This document shows positions 6,933 through 13,437 of a stretch of DNA of 13,437 bases, in pieces; position 1 is the first letter of the stretch; every line of letters starts with the position of its first letter. A model generated the notes under the pieces. It did not search any database, had not been told where the DNA came from, and was given only the letters and a program-made list of their open reading frames with translations. The stretch comes from JBKPIY01 sp046730475 (GTDB lineage: Bacteria > Actinomycetota > Thermoleophilia > Solirubrobacterales > 70-9), in contig JBKPIY010000084.1 of NCBI GenBank assembly GCA_046730475.1, positions 1 through 13,437 of the forward strand. The letters run 5' to 3'. The translations under genes were made by a program, and so were the position numbers.

Positions 6933-7733
6933 GTGCCACTCCCGCCGCGAATAGCCCTCGCCGACGGTGATCCCGATCGCGCCCCCGTGGGTGGCGGCGG
7001 CGCCTCCCCGCCGAGGATCCCGAAGCGCGACCCCGGCTGGCGGCGCCCCCCGCGGCGGCGCGTCCTCCTGATCCGCGACCGGCTGCGGGAGCTCTACGGT
7101 CGACCCGTGAACGAGCCACACGGGCACCCGATCGCGGAGCTGATCCGGACCGTCCTCTCCCAGAACACCAACGACCACAACCGCGACGTCGCCTTCGCGC
7201 GGATGCGCGAGCGCTTTCCGACCTGGGAGGGCGTGCGCGACGCCCCCCTCGACGAGCTGATCGACGCGCTGCGCCCGGGCGGACTGGCGGCGACCAAGGC
7301 CCCACGAATCCAGGAGATCCTCACCCGGCTCGGCGATCACCCCGACCTCGACTGGACCGAGGACGCGCCCCGCGACGAAGCGGTCGAGCTCCTCACCTCG
7401 CTCCCCGGGGTCGGCCGCAAGACGGCCGCCTGCGTCCTCATCTTCACCTGGGGTCGGCCGGAGATCCCGGTGGACACCCACGTCTACCGGGTCGGTGGCC
7501 GCCTGGGGCTGTTTCGCTCGAACGCCTCGTTCGAGGAGGCTCACGACGAGATGCTCGCGGTCACCCCGCCCGCCAACGCCTACGAGCTCCACATCAACCT
7601 GATCCGCCACGGGCGGGCGATCTGCCGGCCGCGGCCCCGCTGCGAGCAGTGCGCCCTGCGCCGCCTCTGCCCCTGGTATCGCTCACGCCGGAAGGCGGCC
7701 CGGGCCGAGGCCCCAAGGGGGGATCAGGGCTAG
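6933..7733 (+). CDS. nth: Endonuclease III family DNA glycosylase/AP lyase with 4Fe-4S cluster motif
   Basis: 266 residues from GTG 6933. The helix-hairpin-helix 'LPGVGRKTAACVL' (157-169) carries the lysine (K163) that forms the Schiff base in bifunctional endonuclease III, and 'VDTHVYRV' (180-187) supplies the catalytic Asp181. 'LSQNTND' (75-81) is the usual N-terminal motif. Four cysteines at 231, 237, 240 and 246 form the C-terminal cluster loop; the spacing is x5-x2-x5 instead of the usual x6-x2-x5. Such enzymes remove oxidised pyrimidines and nick the abasic site in base-excision repair. The first 40 or so residues are Pro/Arg-rich and not part of the fold. The start is uncertain: ATG 6822 would add 37 residues of low-complexity sequence, and later GTGs exist. 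It is divergent from the lipid operon and followed 37 nt later by the cytochrome gene. Confidence 0.9.
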   Translation: MPLPPRIALADGDPDRAPVGGGGASPPRIPKRDPGWRRPPRRRVLLIRDRLRELYGRPVNEPHGHPIAELIRTVLSQNTNDHNRDVAFARMRERFPTWEGVRDAPLDELIDALRPGGLAATKAPRIQEILTRLGDHPDLDWTEDAPRDEAVELLTSLPGVGRKTAACVLIFTWGRPEIPVDTHVYRVGGRLGLFRSNASFEEAHDEMLAVTPPANAYELHINLIRHGRAICRPRPRCEQCALRRLCPWYRSRRKAARAEAPRGDQG

Positions 7734-7770
7734 TTATATGCTGCCCCGGCCCCGACCCGGGGCGAGCCGC

Positions 7771-8172
7771 ATGAAGAGGAGCACCTTCGTCATCTTCGGC
7801 CTGTTCGCGATCACCTTCGCGATCCTGATCCCCGCCTGGGCGATCAGCCGTGAAGGGGGCGAGAGCGCCTCACCGGAGTCGGTGCCGCCCTCCCTCCAGG
7901 AGGGCAAGAGCCTGTTCGTCACCAACTGCGGCGCCTGCCACACCCTCGCCAAGGCGGGCACCGACGGGGTCTTTGGCCCCGACCTGGACCAGCGACTGGC
8001 GCCGGCCACGGCGCCTCCGCCGCCCCCGTCGACGATCAAGCCCCGGGTGCTGAGCGCGATCACGAACGGCGTTTACACGAGGACCGTCTATGGCCGCATG
8101 CCGAAGGGAATACTCTCCGGCCAGCAGGCCCAGGAGGTCGCCAACTTCGTGGCGCAGGTCGCGGGTCGGTGA
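7771..8172 (+). CDS. Membrane-anchored monohaem cytochrome c (class I-like)
   Basis: 133 residues. An uncleaved-looking signal anchor spans residues 6-26, after the basic start 'MKRST'. The haem site 'CGACH' has C53 and C56 for covalent attachment and His57 as the proximal ligand. 'GRMPKG' (108-113) offers Met110 as the distal ligand, and the C-terminal helix 'QQAQEVANFVAQVAG' is typical of class I cytochromes. A Pro run (82-86) separates the haem part from the Met part. It should face the outside of the cytoplasmic membrane and shuttle electrons; the partner is unknown and no oxidase gene is nearby. An in-frame ATG at 7738 would add 11 residues ahead of the basic n-region, so I prefer ATG 7771. 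No good Shine-Dalgarno is seen for either. A TTATAT stretch at 7734-7739 could be a -10 element. Confidence 0.87.
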   Translation: MKRSTFVIFGLFAITFAILIPAWAISREGGESASPESVPPSLQEGKSLFVTNCGACHTLAKAGTDGVFGPDLDQRLAPATAPPPPPSTIKPRVLSAITNGVYTRTVYGRMPKGILSGQQAQEVANFVAQVAGR

Positions 8173-8248
8173 TCCGCTCCGCGGCTCGGCCGGGGGCGAC
8201 CAGACCGCTCCGACACTGGACTGCGCGTGTTGCAGGGCCTCCTCCCAT

Positions 8249-9256
8249 GCCTCCTCGCTTCAGCAGCTGGTCGACGACGCCGGGGTGATCCTGCACGACG
8301 TAGCTGCGAACAACTTCCCGGTCCGTGCGAGGGGGCTGGCGAGCGAGATCTTGAAGGTGAAGCCCGACCTGGTGGGACTTCAGGAGGTCTCGCTGTGGCG
8401 CGATGAGCCATGCAACGTCTCCCCCGTTCCGCCGAAGGCGACCCACGTCCGATACGACTACCTACGGCTGTTGCTGAGGCGGCTCAACAAGGGGAGGAAG
8501 CGCTACCGCGTCGTCATCTCCCAGCCAGAGTTCGACTTCGAGATCTGGGCGAACACGGACGGCAACGAGTCGACCTCCGGACCCGGCTGTCCGTTCGGCA
8601 GCGAGATCAACGGGCGACTTACCGAGCGGGACGAGGTGATCCTGGCCCGCCTGCACGCCGGGGTGAAGACCCGAAATGCGGTGGGTGCCCACTTCCACAC
8701 CCTGCTGCAGGCGTCGCCCGGGGGTGTCCCGGTCGACATCACCAGGGGCTGGGCACGAGTCGATGTCAGGGTGCGAGGCAGTCGCCCCTTCCGGTTCGTG
8801 GACACGCACCTGGAGGCGTTCGACAATCAGGCGAGCAATCACACGAATCAGGGCACCGACGTCGGCAACGGCGAGATTCGGGAAGCGCAGGCGAGAGCTG
8901 TTCGCCCCCGGCGGACCGGCGACCGGAAAGAAGCCGGTGATCCTGGCCGGCGACTTGAACTCGGACGTCAACACGCCCCCTGAAGCCGCGACGAGCTCGC
9001 GGATCGCGCCCTGCTCCAAGCGGGCTTCAGGGAGCGAAGCACGAGCGATCCGCTCAGCTGCTGCCTGCAGGGGGAGACGCTCTCGGTGAGCTCAGGGAAT
9101 GCTCTTTCGCAGTTCGACCACAAGGTCGACCACCTGATGACCGACTCGCCCAGGCGAGTGAAGCTGATCAGGTCACTGGTCACCGGCCGGCGTCCCGTGA
9201 ACGGCTTCTGGGACTCTGACCACGCGGGGCTGTTCAGCGTCCTCAGGCTCCGCTAG
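8249..9256 (+). pseudogene. Endonuclease/exonuclease/phosphatase-family gene, N-terminally truncated with two compensating frameshifts
   Basis: Homology to the metal-dependent EEP fold starts at about 8249 ('SSLQQLVDDAG', then 'ARGLASEILKVKPDLVGLQEVSLW') and ends with 'WDSDHAGLFSVLRLR' and a TAG at 9254-9256. Two frame changes are needed. At about 8894 one extra base moves the reading to 'ELFAPGGPATGKKPVILAGDLNSD'. At about 8980-8990 one missing base restores the original frame, which otherwise meets TGA at 8981. Metal and catalytic motifs survive: 'LQEV', 'VDTHLEAF', 'GDLNSD' and 'SDH'. The first part of the fold, including the usual signal peptide and the 'TYN/TRN'-type first strand, is absent. 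Only 76 nt separate the homology from the cytochrome stop, too little to hold it. Decay after a 5' deletion is the simplest reading. Sequencing errors could explain the frameshifts but not the missing N-terminus. Confidence 0.78.
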
Positions 9257-9307
9257 CAACGCTGGGGTCCGTTGCGGCCCGGCCCGCCCACCGCCGCGGG
9301 CCCGGCC
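9256..9307 (+). terminator. Tandem hairpins, probable transcription end before dnaK
   Basis: The first inverted repeat is GCAACG (9256-9261) with CGTTGC (9270-9275), a perfect 6-bp stem with an 8-nt loop that begins on the last base of the pseudogene stop. It is followed directly by a 12-bp stem, 9276-9287 against 9296-9307, with one mismatch and an 8-nt loop, entirely G+C. There is no strong T-run after either, so this is not a textbook intrinsic terminator. Such GC hairpins often close genes in high-GC bacteria. It would shield the dnaK operon from read-through. Confidence 0.5.
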
Positions 9308-9351
9308 GGTCTGGTCGTTCGCCTCGGCCACGCGCGATCCGGGCGCTACCC

Positions 9352-9380
9352 TTTACAGGCTGGCGTATATCTGCCATACT
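9352..9380 (+). promoter_or_regulatory. Sigma70-type promoter of the dnaK operon
   Basis: TTTACA (9352-9357, 5 of 6 to TTGACA) is separated by exactly 17 nt from CATACT (9375-9380, 4 of 6 to TATAAT). The expected start is near 9387, giving a leader of about 46 nt before the dnaK ATG. The stretch from about 9350 to 9415 is clearly AT-richer than the rest of the window. It is the only good promoter in the 176-nt gap. Confidence 0.65.
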
Positions 9381-9413
9381 GCCACTAAGATTTCTTAGGC
9401 AGAGTGACTAAAG
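9379..9413 (+). promoter_or_regulatory. Inverted repeats over the dnaK start site, candidate HspR operator
   Basis: CTGCC (9379-9383) pairs with GGCAG (9398-9402), and TAAG (9386-9389) with CTTA (9394-9397), giving a 9-bp dyad with a 2-nt bulge. A further CTAAAG (9408-9413) faces CTTAG (9394-9398). HspR of other actinobacteria binds HAIR elements, consensus CTTGAGT-N7-ACTCAAG. Here ACTAAAG (9407-9413) matches the right half at 6 of 7, but the left half matches at only 3-4 of 7. The position across the -10/start region suits repression. No CIRCE element was found. Confidence 0.45.
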
Positions 9414-9432
9414 CTTGGAGGGCAAGAAGAGT

Positions 9433-11325
9433 ATGGGCAAGACGATCGGAATCGACCTCGGAACCACCAACTCGTGCGTCGCCGTGATGGAAGGCGGCGA
9501 GCCGACGGTACTGGAGAACGCGGAGGGAGGCCGCACGACCCCGTCGGTGGTCGCCTTCACGGACTCGGGCGAGCGCCTGGTGGGAACCGTCGCCAAGCGG
9601 CAAGCGGTGATGAACCCGGAGAACACGATCTTCTCGATCAAGCGCTTCATGGGCCGCAAGGAGGCCGAGGTCAAGGAGGAAGAGACGATCGTCCCCTACA
9701 AGGTCGTCGCAGGCCCGAACGGGGACGTCCGGGTGGAGGCGGGCGGCAAGCAGTACTCCCCGCCGGAGATCTCGGCGATGATCCTCCAGAAGCTCAAGGC
9801 CGATGCCGAGGCAAAGCTCGGCGAGCCGGTCGACTCGGCCGTGATCACCGTTCCCGCCTACTTCAACGACGACCAGCGCCAGGCGACCAAGGACGCCGGC
9901 AAGATCGCCGGCCTAGACGTCAAGCGGATCATCAACGAGCCGACCGCCGCCTCGCTCGCCTACGGCCTCGACAAGGAGTCCGACCAGACCATCCTCGTCT
10001 TCGACCTCGGCGGGGGCACCTTCGACGTATCGGTGCTCGAGATCGGCGACGGCGTTTTCGAGGTGAAGGCGACCGCGGGTGACAACCACCTCGGCGGCGA
10101 CAACTGGGACAAGGCGATCGTCCAGTGGCTGGTCGCCGAGTTCAAGAAGGACCAGGGCGTCGACCTCTCCAAGGACAAGCGCGCCCTGCAGCGTCTCTAC
10201 GAGCAGGCCGAGAAGGCGAAGATCGAGCTCTCCGCCGCCCAGGAGACCTCGATCAGCCTTCCCTTCATCACCGCGGTCGAGGGCGAGCCGCGGCACCTGG
10301 AGATGAAGCTGACCCGGGCGAAGCTCAACGAGCTCACCTCGGAGCTGCTCGAGCGCGTGGTCGACCCCGTGAAGCAGGCCCTCTCCGACGCCGACACCAA
10401 CATCGACCATGTGGTGCTGGTGGGTGGGATGACCCGGATGCCCGCGGTCCAGGAGAAGGTCAAGGAGCTGACCGGCAAGGACCCGCACAAGGGCGTCAAC
10501 CCCGACGAGGTGGTGGCGATCGGCGCCGCGATCCAGGCGGGCGTCCTGGCCGGTGACGTCAAGGACGTGCTCCTGCTCGACGTCACCCCGCTGACGCTCG
10601 GGATCGAGACCAAGGGCGGCGTGATGACGAAGCTGATCGAGCGCAACACCACCATTCCGACCAAGAAGTCGGAGATCTTCTCGACCGCCGAGGACAACCA
10701 GCCGTCGGTCGAGGTCCACGTGCTCCAGGGCGAGCGCGAGATGGCCGCCTACAACAAGAGCCTGGGCAAGTTCCAGCTCACCGGGATCCCGCCGGCGCCG
10801 CGCGGGATGCCCCAGATCGAGGTCACCTTCGACATCGACGCCAACGGCATCCTCAACGTGTCGGCCAAGGACCTCGGCACCGGCAAGGAGCAGAAGATCG
10901 GGATCAAGGGCGGCTCCGGACTCGATGAGAAGGAGGTGGAGCAGATGATCAAGGACGCCGAGGCTCACGCGGCCGAGGACCGGGCGCAGCGCGCGCTGGC
11001 CGAGGCCCGCAACATCGCCGAGAACGCCGCCTACCAGGCCGAGAAGCAGCTGGGCGAGCTGGGCGACAAGGTCGACTCCAAGGACAGGGAGGAGGTCGAG
11101 GCGGCGATCAAGGACGTCCGCGACTCGCTCAGCTCCGACAGCGCGGACGAGATCAGGTCCAAGACCGACGCGATGCAGGCGGCCTTCCAGAAGATCTCTC
11201 AGCAGCTCTACGAGGCGGCCGCCCAGCAGCAGGCCGCGAGCTCGGGCGACGGTGCCTCACAGAATGGCGCCGGCGACGAGGAGGTCGTCGACGCCGAGGT
11301 CGTGGACGAGGAGCGCTCCTCGTAA
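9433..11325 (+). CDS. dnaK: Molecular chaperone DnaK (Hsp70)
   Basis: 630 residues. The ATPase domain starts 'GIDLGTTNSCVAV' and includes 'VPAYFNDDQRQATKDAG', 'NEPTAASLAYG', 'FDLGGGTFDVS' and 'VVLVGGMTRMP'. The substrate-binding domain follows from 'LLLDVTPLTLGIET', then a helical lid, ending in the canonical acidic tail 'EEVVDAEVVDEE'. It is a cytosolic ATP-driven chaperone, working with the GrpE and DnaJ encoded next. The ATG at 9433 is chosen because 'MGKTIGIDLG' is the standard N-terminus and GGAGGG (9417-9422) lies 10 nt upstream. An in-frame TTG at 9415 would add six residues and overlap that ribosome-binding site. Transcription should come from the promoter at 9352-9380, under heat-shock control by HspR. 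Nothing is missing or odd in the protein. Confidence 0.99.
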   Translation: MGKTIGIDLGTTNSCVAVMEGGEPTVLENAEGGRTTPSVVAFTDSGERLVGTVAKRQAVMNPENTIFSIKRFMGRKEAEVKEEETIVPYKVVAGPNGDVRVEAGGKQYSPPEISAMILQKLKADAEAKLGEPVDSAVITVPAYFNDDQRQATKDAGKIAGLDVKRIINEPTAASLAYGLDKESDQTILVFDLGGGTFDVSVLEIGDGVFEVKATAGDNHLGGDNWDKAIVQWLVAEFKKDQGVDLSKDKRALQRLYEQAEKAKIELSAAQETSISLPFITAVEGEPRHLEMKLTRAKLNELTSELLERVVDPVKQALSDADTNIDHVVLVGGMTRMPAVQEKVKELTGKDPHKGVNPDEVVAIGAAIQAGVLAGDVKDVLLLDVTPLTLGIETKGGVMTKLIERNTTIPTKKSEIFSTAEDNQPSVEVHVLQGEREMAAYNKSLGKFQLTGIPPAPRGMPQIEVTFDIDANGILNVSAKDLGTGKEQKIGIKGGSGLDEKEVEQMIKDAEAHAAEDRAQRALAEARNIAENAAYQAEKQLGELGDKVDSKDREEVEAAIKDVRDSLSSDSADEIRSKTDAMQAAFQKISQQLYEAAAQQQAASSGDGASQNGAGDEEVVDAEVVDEERSS

Positions 11326-11335
11326 GGGAGGCCCG

Positions 11336-11971
11336 ATGAGCTTCGATCGAGCAGCGGGGCAGCCCAACGGCGTCGAGGGGCGGCGGCCCGACACCCGCGC
11401 GGCGAACCCCGAGACCGAGACGGAGGGGCAGCGCGCCGAGCGCGAGGCCGAGGAGCAGGTCAAGCGCGATCTCGACCAGCTGGCCGAGGCTCGCCGGGAG
11501 CGTGACGAGTACCTCGAGATGGCCCAGCGGACCCGGGCCGACTTCGAGAATTACCGCAAGCGGGTGGTCAGTGAGACCGCCGAGGCCCGGGTGCGCGGCA
11601 AGGCGGAGCTCGCCCGGGAGCTGATCCCCGCACTCGACAACCTCGAGCGGGCAATTCGCTCCTCGGGGATCGATCCCGACGCCCGACCCGGCGCCGGCGA
11701 TCAGGATCCTCCCAGCCGCGAGGTCTCCGCCCGGGATGCCCTCGCTCAGGGGGTCGCCCTCGTCTACCGCGAGCTGCGGGCCTCGCTCGAGCGGGCGGGC
11801 GTGGAGGCCTACGACCCGGCCGGGGAGCCGTTCGACCCAGCCCTGCACGAGGCGCTCGGCACCCGGCCGGCGGAGGGAGCGAAGCCGGGGACAGTTGTCG
11901 AGACCCTCGACCGGGGCTACCGGCTCGACGGTCAGGTGCTCCGTGCGGCCCGGGTGGTCGTGAGCGAGTAG
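11336..11971 (+). CDS. grpE: Nucleotide exchange factor GrpE
   Basis: 211 residues. A disordered, charged N-terminus (1-35) leads into a long coiled coil ('REAEEQVKRDLDQLAEARRE', then 'YLEMAQRTRADFENYRKRV'), the dimerisation stalk of GrpE. The beta domain holds 'HEALGTRPAEGAKPGTVVETLDRGYRLDGQVLRAARVVVS' in consecutive order (171-210). That domain opens the DnaK nucleotide cleft to release ADP. Residues 110-132 are a Gly/Asp/Pro-rich insert between stalk and beta domain, variable in the family. The ATG follows the dnaK stop by 10 nt, with GGGAGG in the gap as ribosome-binding site. An open frame extends further upstream within dnaK but is a shadow. The operon order supports co-production with DnaK. 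Confidence 0.97.
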   Translation: MSFDRAAGQPNGVEGRRPDTRAANPETETEGQRAEREAEEQVKRDLDQLAEARRERDEYLEMAQRTRADFENYRKRVVSETAEARVRGKAELARELIPALDNLERAIRSSGIDPDARPGAGDQDPPSREVSARDALAQGVALVYRELRASLERAGVEAYDPAGEPFDPALHEALGTRPAEGAKPGTVVETLDRGYRLDGQVLRAARVVVSE

Positions 11972-11979
11972 GGGGCGCG

Positions 11980-13089
11980 ATGGCGAGCGACTTCTACGAG
12001 GTGCTGGGTGTCTCCCGGGGGGCGTCGGCCGACGAGATCAAGAAGGCGTACCGGTCGCTGGCCCGGAAGTGGCATCCCGATCGCAACCCGGGCGACGAGA
12101 AGGCCGAGGAGCGCTTCAAGGAGATCCAGCAGGCCTACGACACCCTCTCCGATCCCGACAAGCGCAAGCAGTACGACGCCGGCGGGGCGTTCGCGGGCTT
12201 CGGCGCCGGCGGACGCGGCTTCCAGGGCGGCGGTTTCGCCGCCGATCTCGGCGACATCTTCTCGACCTTCTTCGGCCGCGGCCGCGGGGGCGGGCCGCAA
12301 CCCGCTCAGGGCCGCGACCTCGAGACCCACGTCCAGCTCTCCTTCGACCAGGCGATGCACGGTGCCCAGATCACCGTCGCCGTCCCGACCTCCGGCGCGT
12401 GCGACACCTGCGGCGGCAACGGCGCGAAGCCCGGGACCGCCCCACGGGTCTGTCCGCGATGCGGCGGGCGCGGGGTCGATTCCCAGAGCCAGGGGCTGTT
12501 CTCGATCACCCAGCCGTGCCCCGAGTGCGGCGGCCGCGGCAGCGTGATCGACGACCCCTGCCCGACCTGCGGCGGCTCCGGGATCACCGAGCAGACCAAG
12601 CGCTACCGGGTGAACGTGCCCCCCGGCGTCCACGACGGCAGCCGAATCAGGTTGGCGGGCAAGGGTGAGGCCGGGGCGCCCGGCGGCCCGCCCGGCGACC
12701 TCTACCTGACCACGAGGGTGACGCCCTCGCCGGTGTTCCACCAGCGCCCCGACGGGAACCTCGAGGTCGACCTGCCGGTGACGGTGACCGAGGCGATCCA
12801 GGGGGCCACGGTCGAGGTCCCCACTCTGGACGGGACGAAGCGGATCAAGGTCCCGGCCGGCACCCAGCATGGAAGCACCCAGCGGCTCCGAGGCGAGGGC
12901 CCGCCGAAGCCGAAGGGCGGCGGCCGCGGCGACATCCACTACCGGATCAAGATCGATGTTCCCCGCGAGCTCTCCGACGAGCAGCGCGAGGCCGTCGAGC
13001 GCCTCGCCGAGAGCTTCAACGGCTACCACCCCAGGGCCGAGCTGCTCGACCGGGCGGGTCGGTCCGGCGGATCGGGGAAGGTGCGCTAG
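11980..13089 (+). CDS. dnaJ: Chaperone DnaJ (type I Hsp40)
   Basis: 369 residues with all type I parts. The J domain (about 4-68) has the HPD motif at 32-34 that stimulates DnaK ATPase. A Gly/Phe-rich linker spans about 69-108. The zinc-binding domain has four CxxCxGxG repeats starting at C141, C158, C180 and C194, each with both cysteines present, enough for two zinc ions. The C-terminal substrate-binding domains include 'GSRIRLAGKGEAG' and 'HGSTQRLRGEGPP'. It hands unfolded proteins to DnaK. The ATG lies 8 nt after the grpE stop with a G-rich ribosome-binding site in the gap. A second dnaJ paralogue elsewhere in the genome is common in actinobacteria, so the number (dnaJ1 or dnaJ2) cannot be assigned here. 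Confidence 0.98.
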   Translation: MASDFYEVLGVSRGASADEIKKAYRSLARKWHPDRNPGDEKAEERFKEIQQAYDTLSDPDKRKQYDAGGAFAGFGAGGRGFQGGGFAADLGDIFSTFFGRGRGGGPQPAQGRDLETHVQLSFDQAMHGAQITVAVPTSGACDTCGGNGAKPGTAPRVCPRCGGRGVDSQSQGLFSITQPCPECGGRGSVIDDPCPTCGGSGITEQTKRYRVNVPPGVHDGSRIRLAGKGEAGAPGGPPGDLYLTTRVTPSPVFHQRPDGNLEVDLPVTVTEAIQGATVEVPTLDGTKRIKVPAGTQHGSTQRLRGEGPPKPKGGGRGDIHYRIKIDVPRELSDEQREAVERLAESFNGYHPRAELLDRAGRSGGSGKVR

Positions 13090-13437
13090 ATGGCCGAGCG
13101 ACGCAGGGACAGCCAGGCGATCGACGAGGAGCGTGGTGTGTTCATGATCTCGATCGCCGCAGAGCTAGCGCGCATGCATCCGCAGACGCTTCGCATGTAC
13201 GAGGCCCGAGGTCTGATCACCCCGAAGCGGTCACCGAAGAACACCCGCCTCTACTCCCACGCCGACGTCGAGCGGCTGCGCCGGATCCAGCGGATGACCA
13301 GCGAGGGCCTCAACCTGGCGGGGGTCGAGGCCGTGCTCGAGATGGAGACGGCGGTGCAGAGGATGCGCGAGGACATGGCCCTGATGCGAAAGCGGGCCGA
13401 CCAAGTCGAGAAGCGGCTCCTCGAGCAGCTCGATCAG
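13090..13437 (+). CDS. hspR: HspR, MerR-family heat-shock repressor, C-terminus cut by window edge
   Basis: 116 codons to the right edge. A winged-helix DNA-binding domain of the MerR type begins at about residue 18: 'FMISIAAELARMHPQTLRMYEARGL' in two consecutive parts (18-42), then 'TPKRSPKNTRLYSHADVERL' (44-63). A coiled-coil dimerisation helix follows from about 75. This is the HspR signature, and the place directly after dnaJ matches the actinobacterial dnaK-grpE-dnaJ-hspR operon. HspR binds DNA upstream of dnaK, with DnaK as co-repressor in the studied species, forming a feedback loop. The ATG starts on the base after the dnaJ stop with no gap; a weak GGGGAAGG lies upstream inside dnaJ, so translational coupling is likely. 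A 17-residue polar N-terminal extension precedes the domain; a later start is possible. Confidence 0.94.
   Translation, partial: MAERRRDSQAIDEERGVFMISIAAELARMHPQTLRMYEARGLITPKRSPKNTRLYSHADVERLRRIQRMTSEGLNLAGVEAVLEMETAVQRMREDMALMRKRADQVEKRLLEQLDQ

Noticed and set aside
9400..9412. Possible CIRCE element (HrcA site) before dnaK
   Set aside because: Only a GAGTG-A-CTAA stretch resembles the right half, with an inserted base. No TTAGCACTC left half is present at 9-nt spacing.
9913..10968. 351-residue minus-strand open frame inside dnaK
   Set aside because: It is antisense to the conserved dnaK ATPase domain and is explained by third-position GC bias.
11932..13029. 365-residue minus-strand open frame inside dnaJ
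   Set aside because: It is antisense to dnaJ with no independent promoter, ribosome-binding site or domain.

Overview
The window is very GC-rich, gene-dense bacterial DNA. Three things point to a high-GC actinobacterium: an inositol-1-phosphate synthase followed closely by an inositol-phospholipid synthase-type CDP-alcohol phosphatidyltransferase, the gene order dnaK-grpE-dnaJ-hspR, and -10 boxes lying 7 nt before start codons (leaderless style). A Thermoleophilia/Solirubrobacterales-like lineage is my guess from gene style; no marker in the window proves it.

Left half (1-6813, minus strand): six co-directional genes, read right to left. They are a PAP2_3-type membrane phosphatase/phosphotransferase, a large polytopic membrane protein with a soluble C-terminal domain, a second PAP2_3 paralogue, a CDP-alcohol phosphatidyltransferase, inositol-3-phosphate synthase (ino1), and a glycosyltransferase-PHP fusion that runs off the left edge. 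The first four overlap at their stop/start codons, and the last two follow after 61 and 64 nt. INO1 makes inositol phosphate from glucose-6-phosphate and the CDP-alcohol enzyme could couple it to CDP-diacylglycerol. The two PAP2 proteins, the membrane protein and the glycosyltransferase are plausible later steps in building or trimming an inositol-containing glycolipid. This is the best candidate for an undescribed system here, but the pathway beyond the first two steps is inference.

Middle (6814-9256, plus strand): a divergent promoter region, an endonuclease III homologue (nth) with an unusually short first spacing in its Fe-S cysteine motif, and a small membrane-anchored monohaem cytochrome c. 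These are followed by a damaged endonuclease/exonuclease/phosphatase-family gene that lacks its N-terminus and carries two mutually compensating frameshifts. Two strong hairpins close this section.

Right part (9257-13437, plus strand): the heat-shock operon dnaK-grpE-dnaJ-hspR. It has a recognisable sigma70-type promoter whose start region is covered by inverted repeats that could be the repressor site. HspR, the probable autoregulator, is cut by the right edge. I saw no rRNA, tRNA, CRISPR array, insertion sequence or attachment site.
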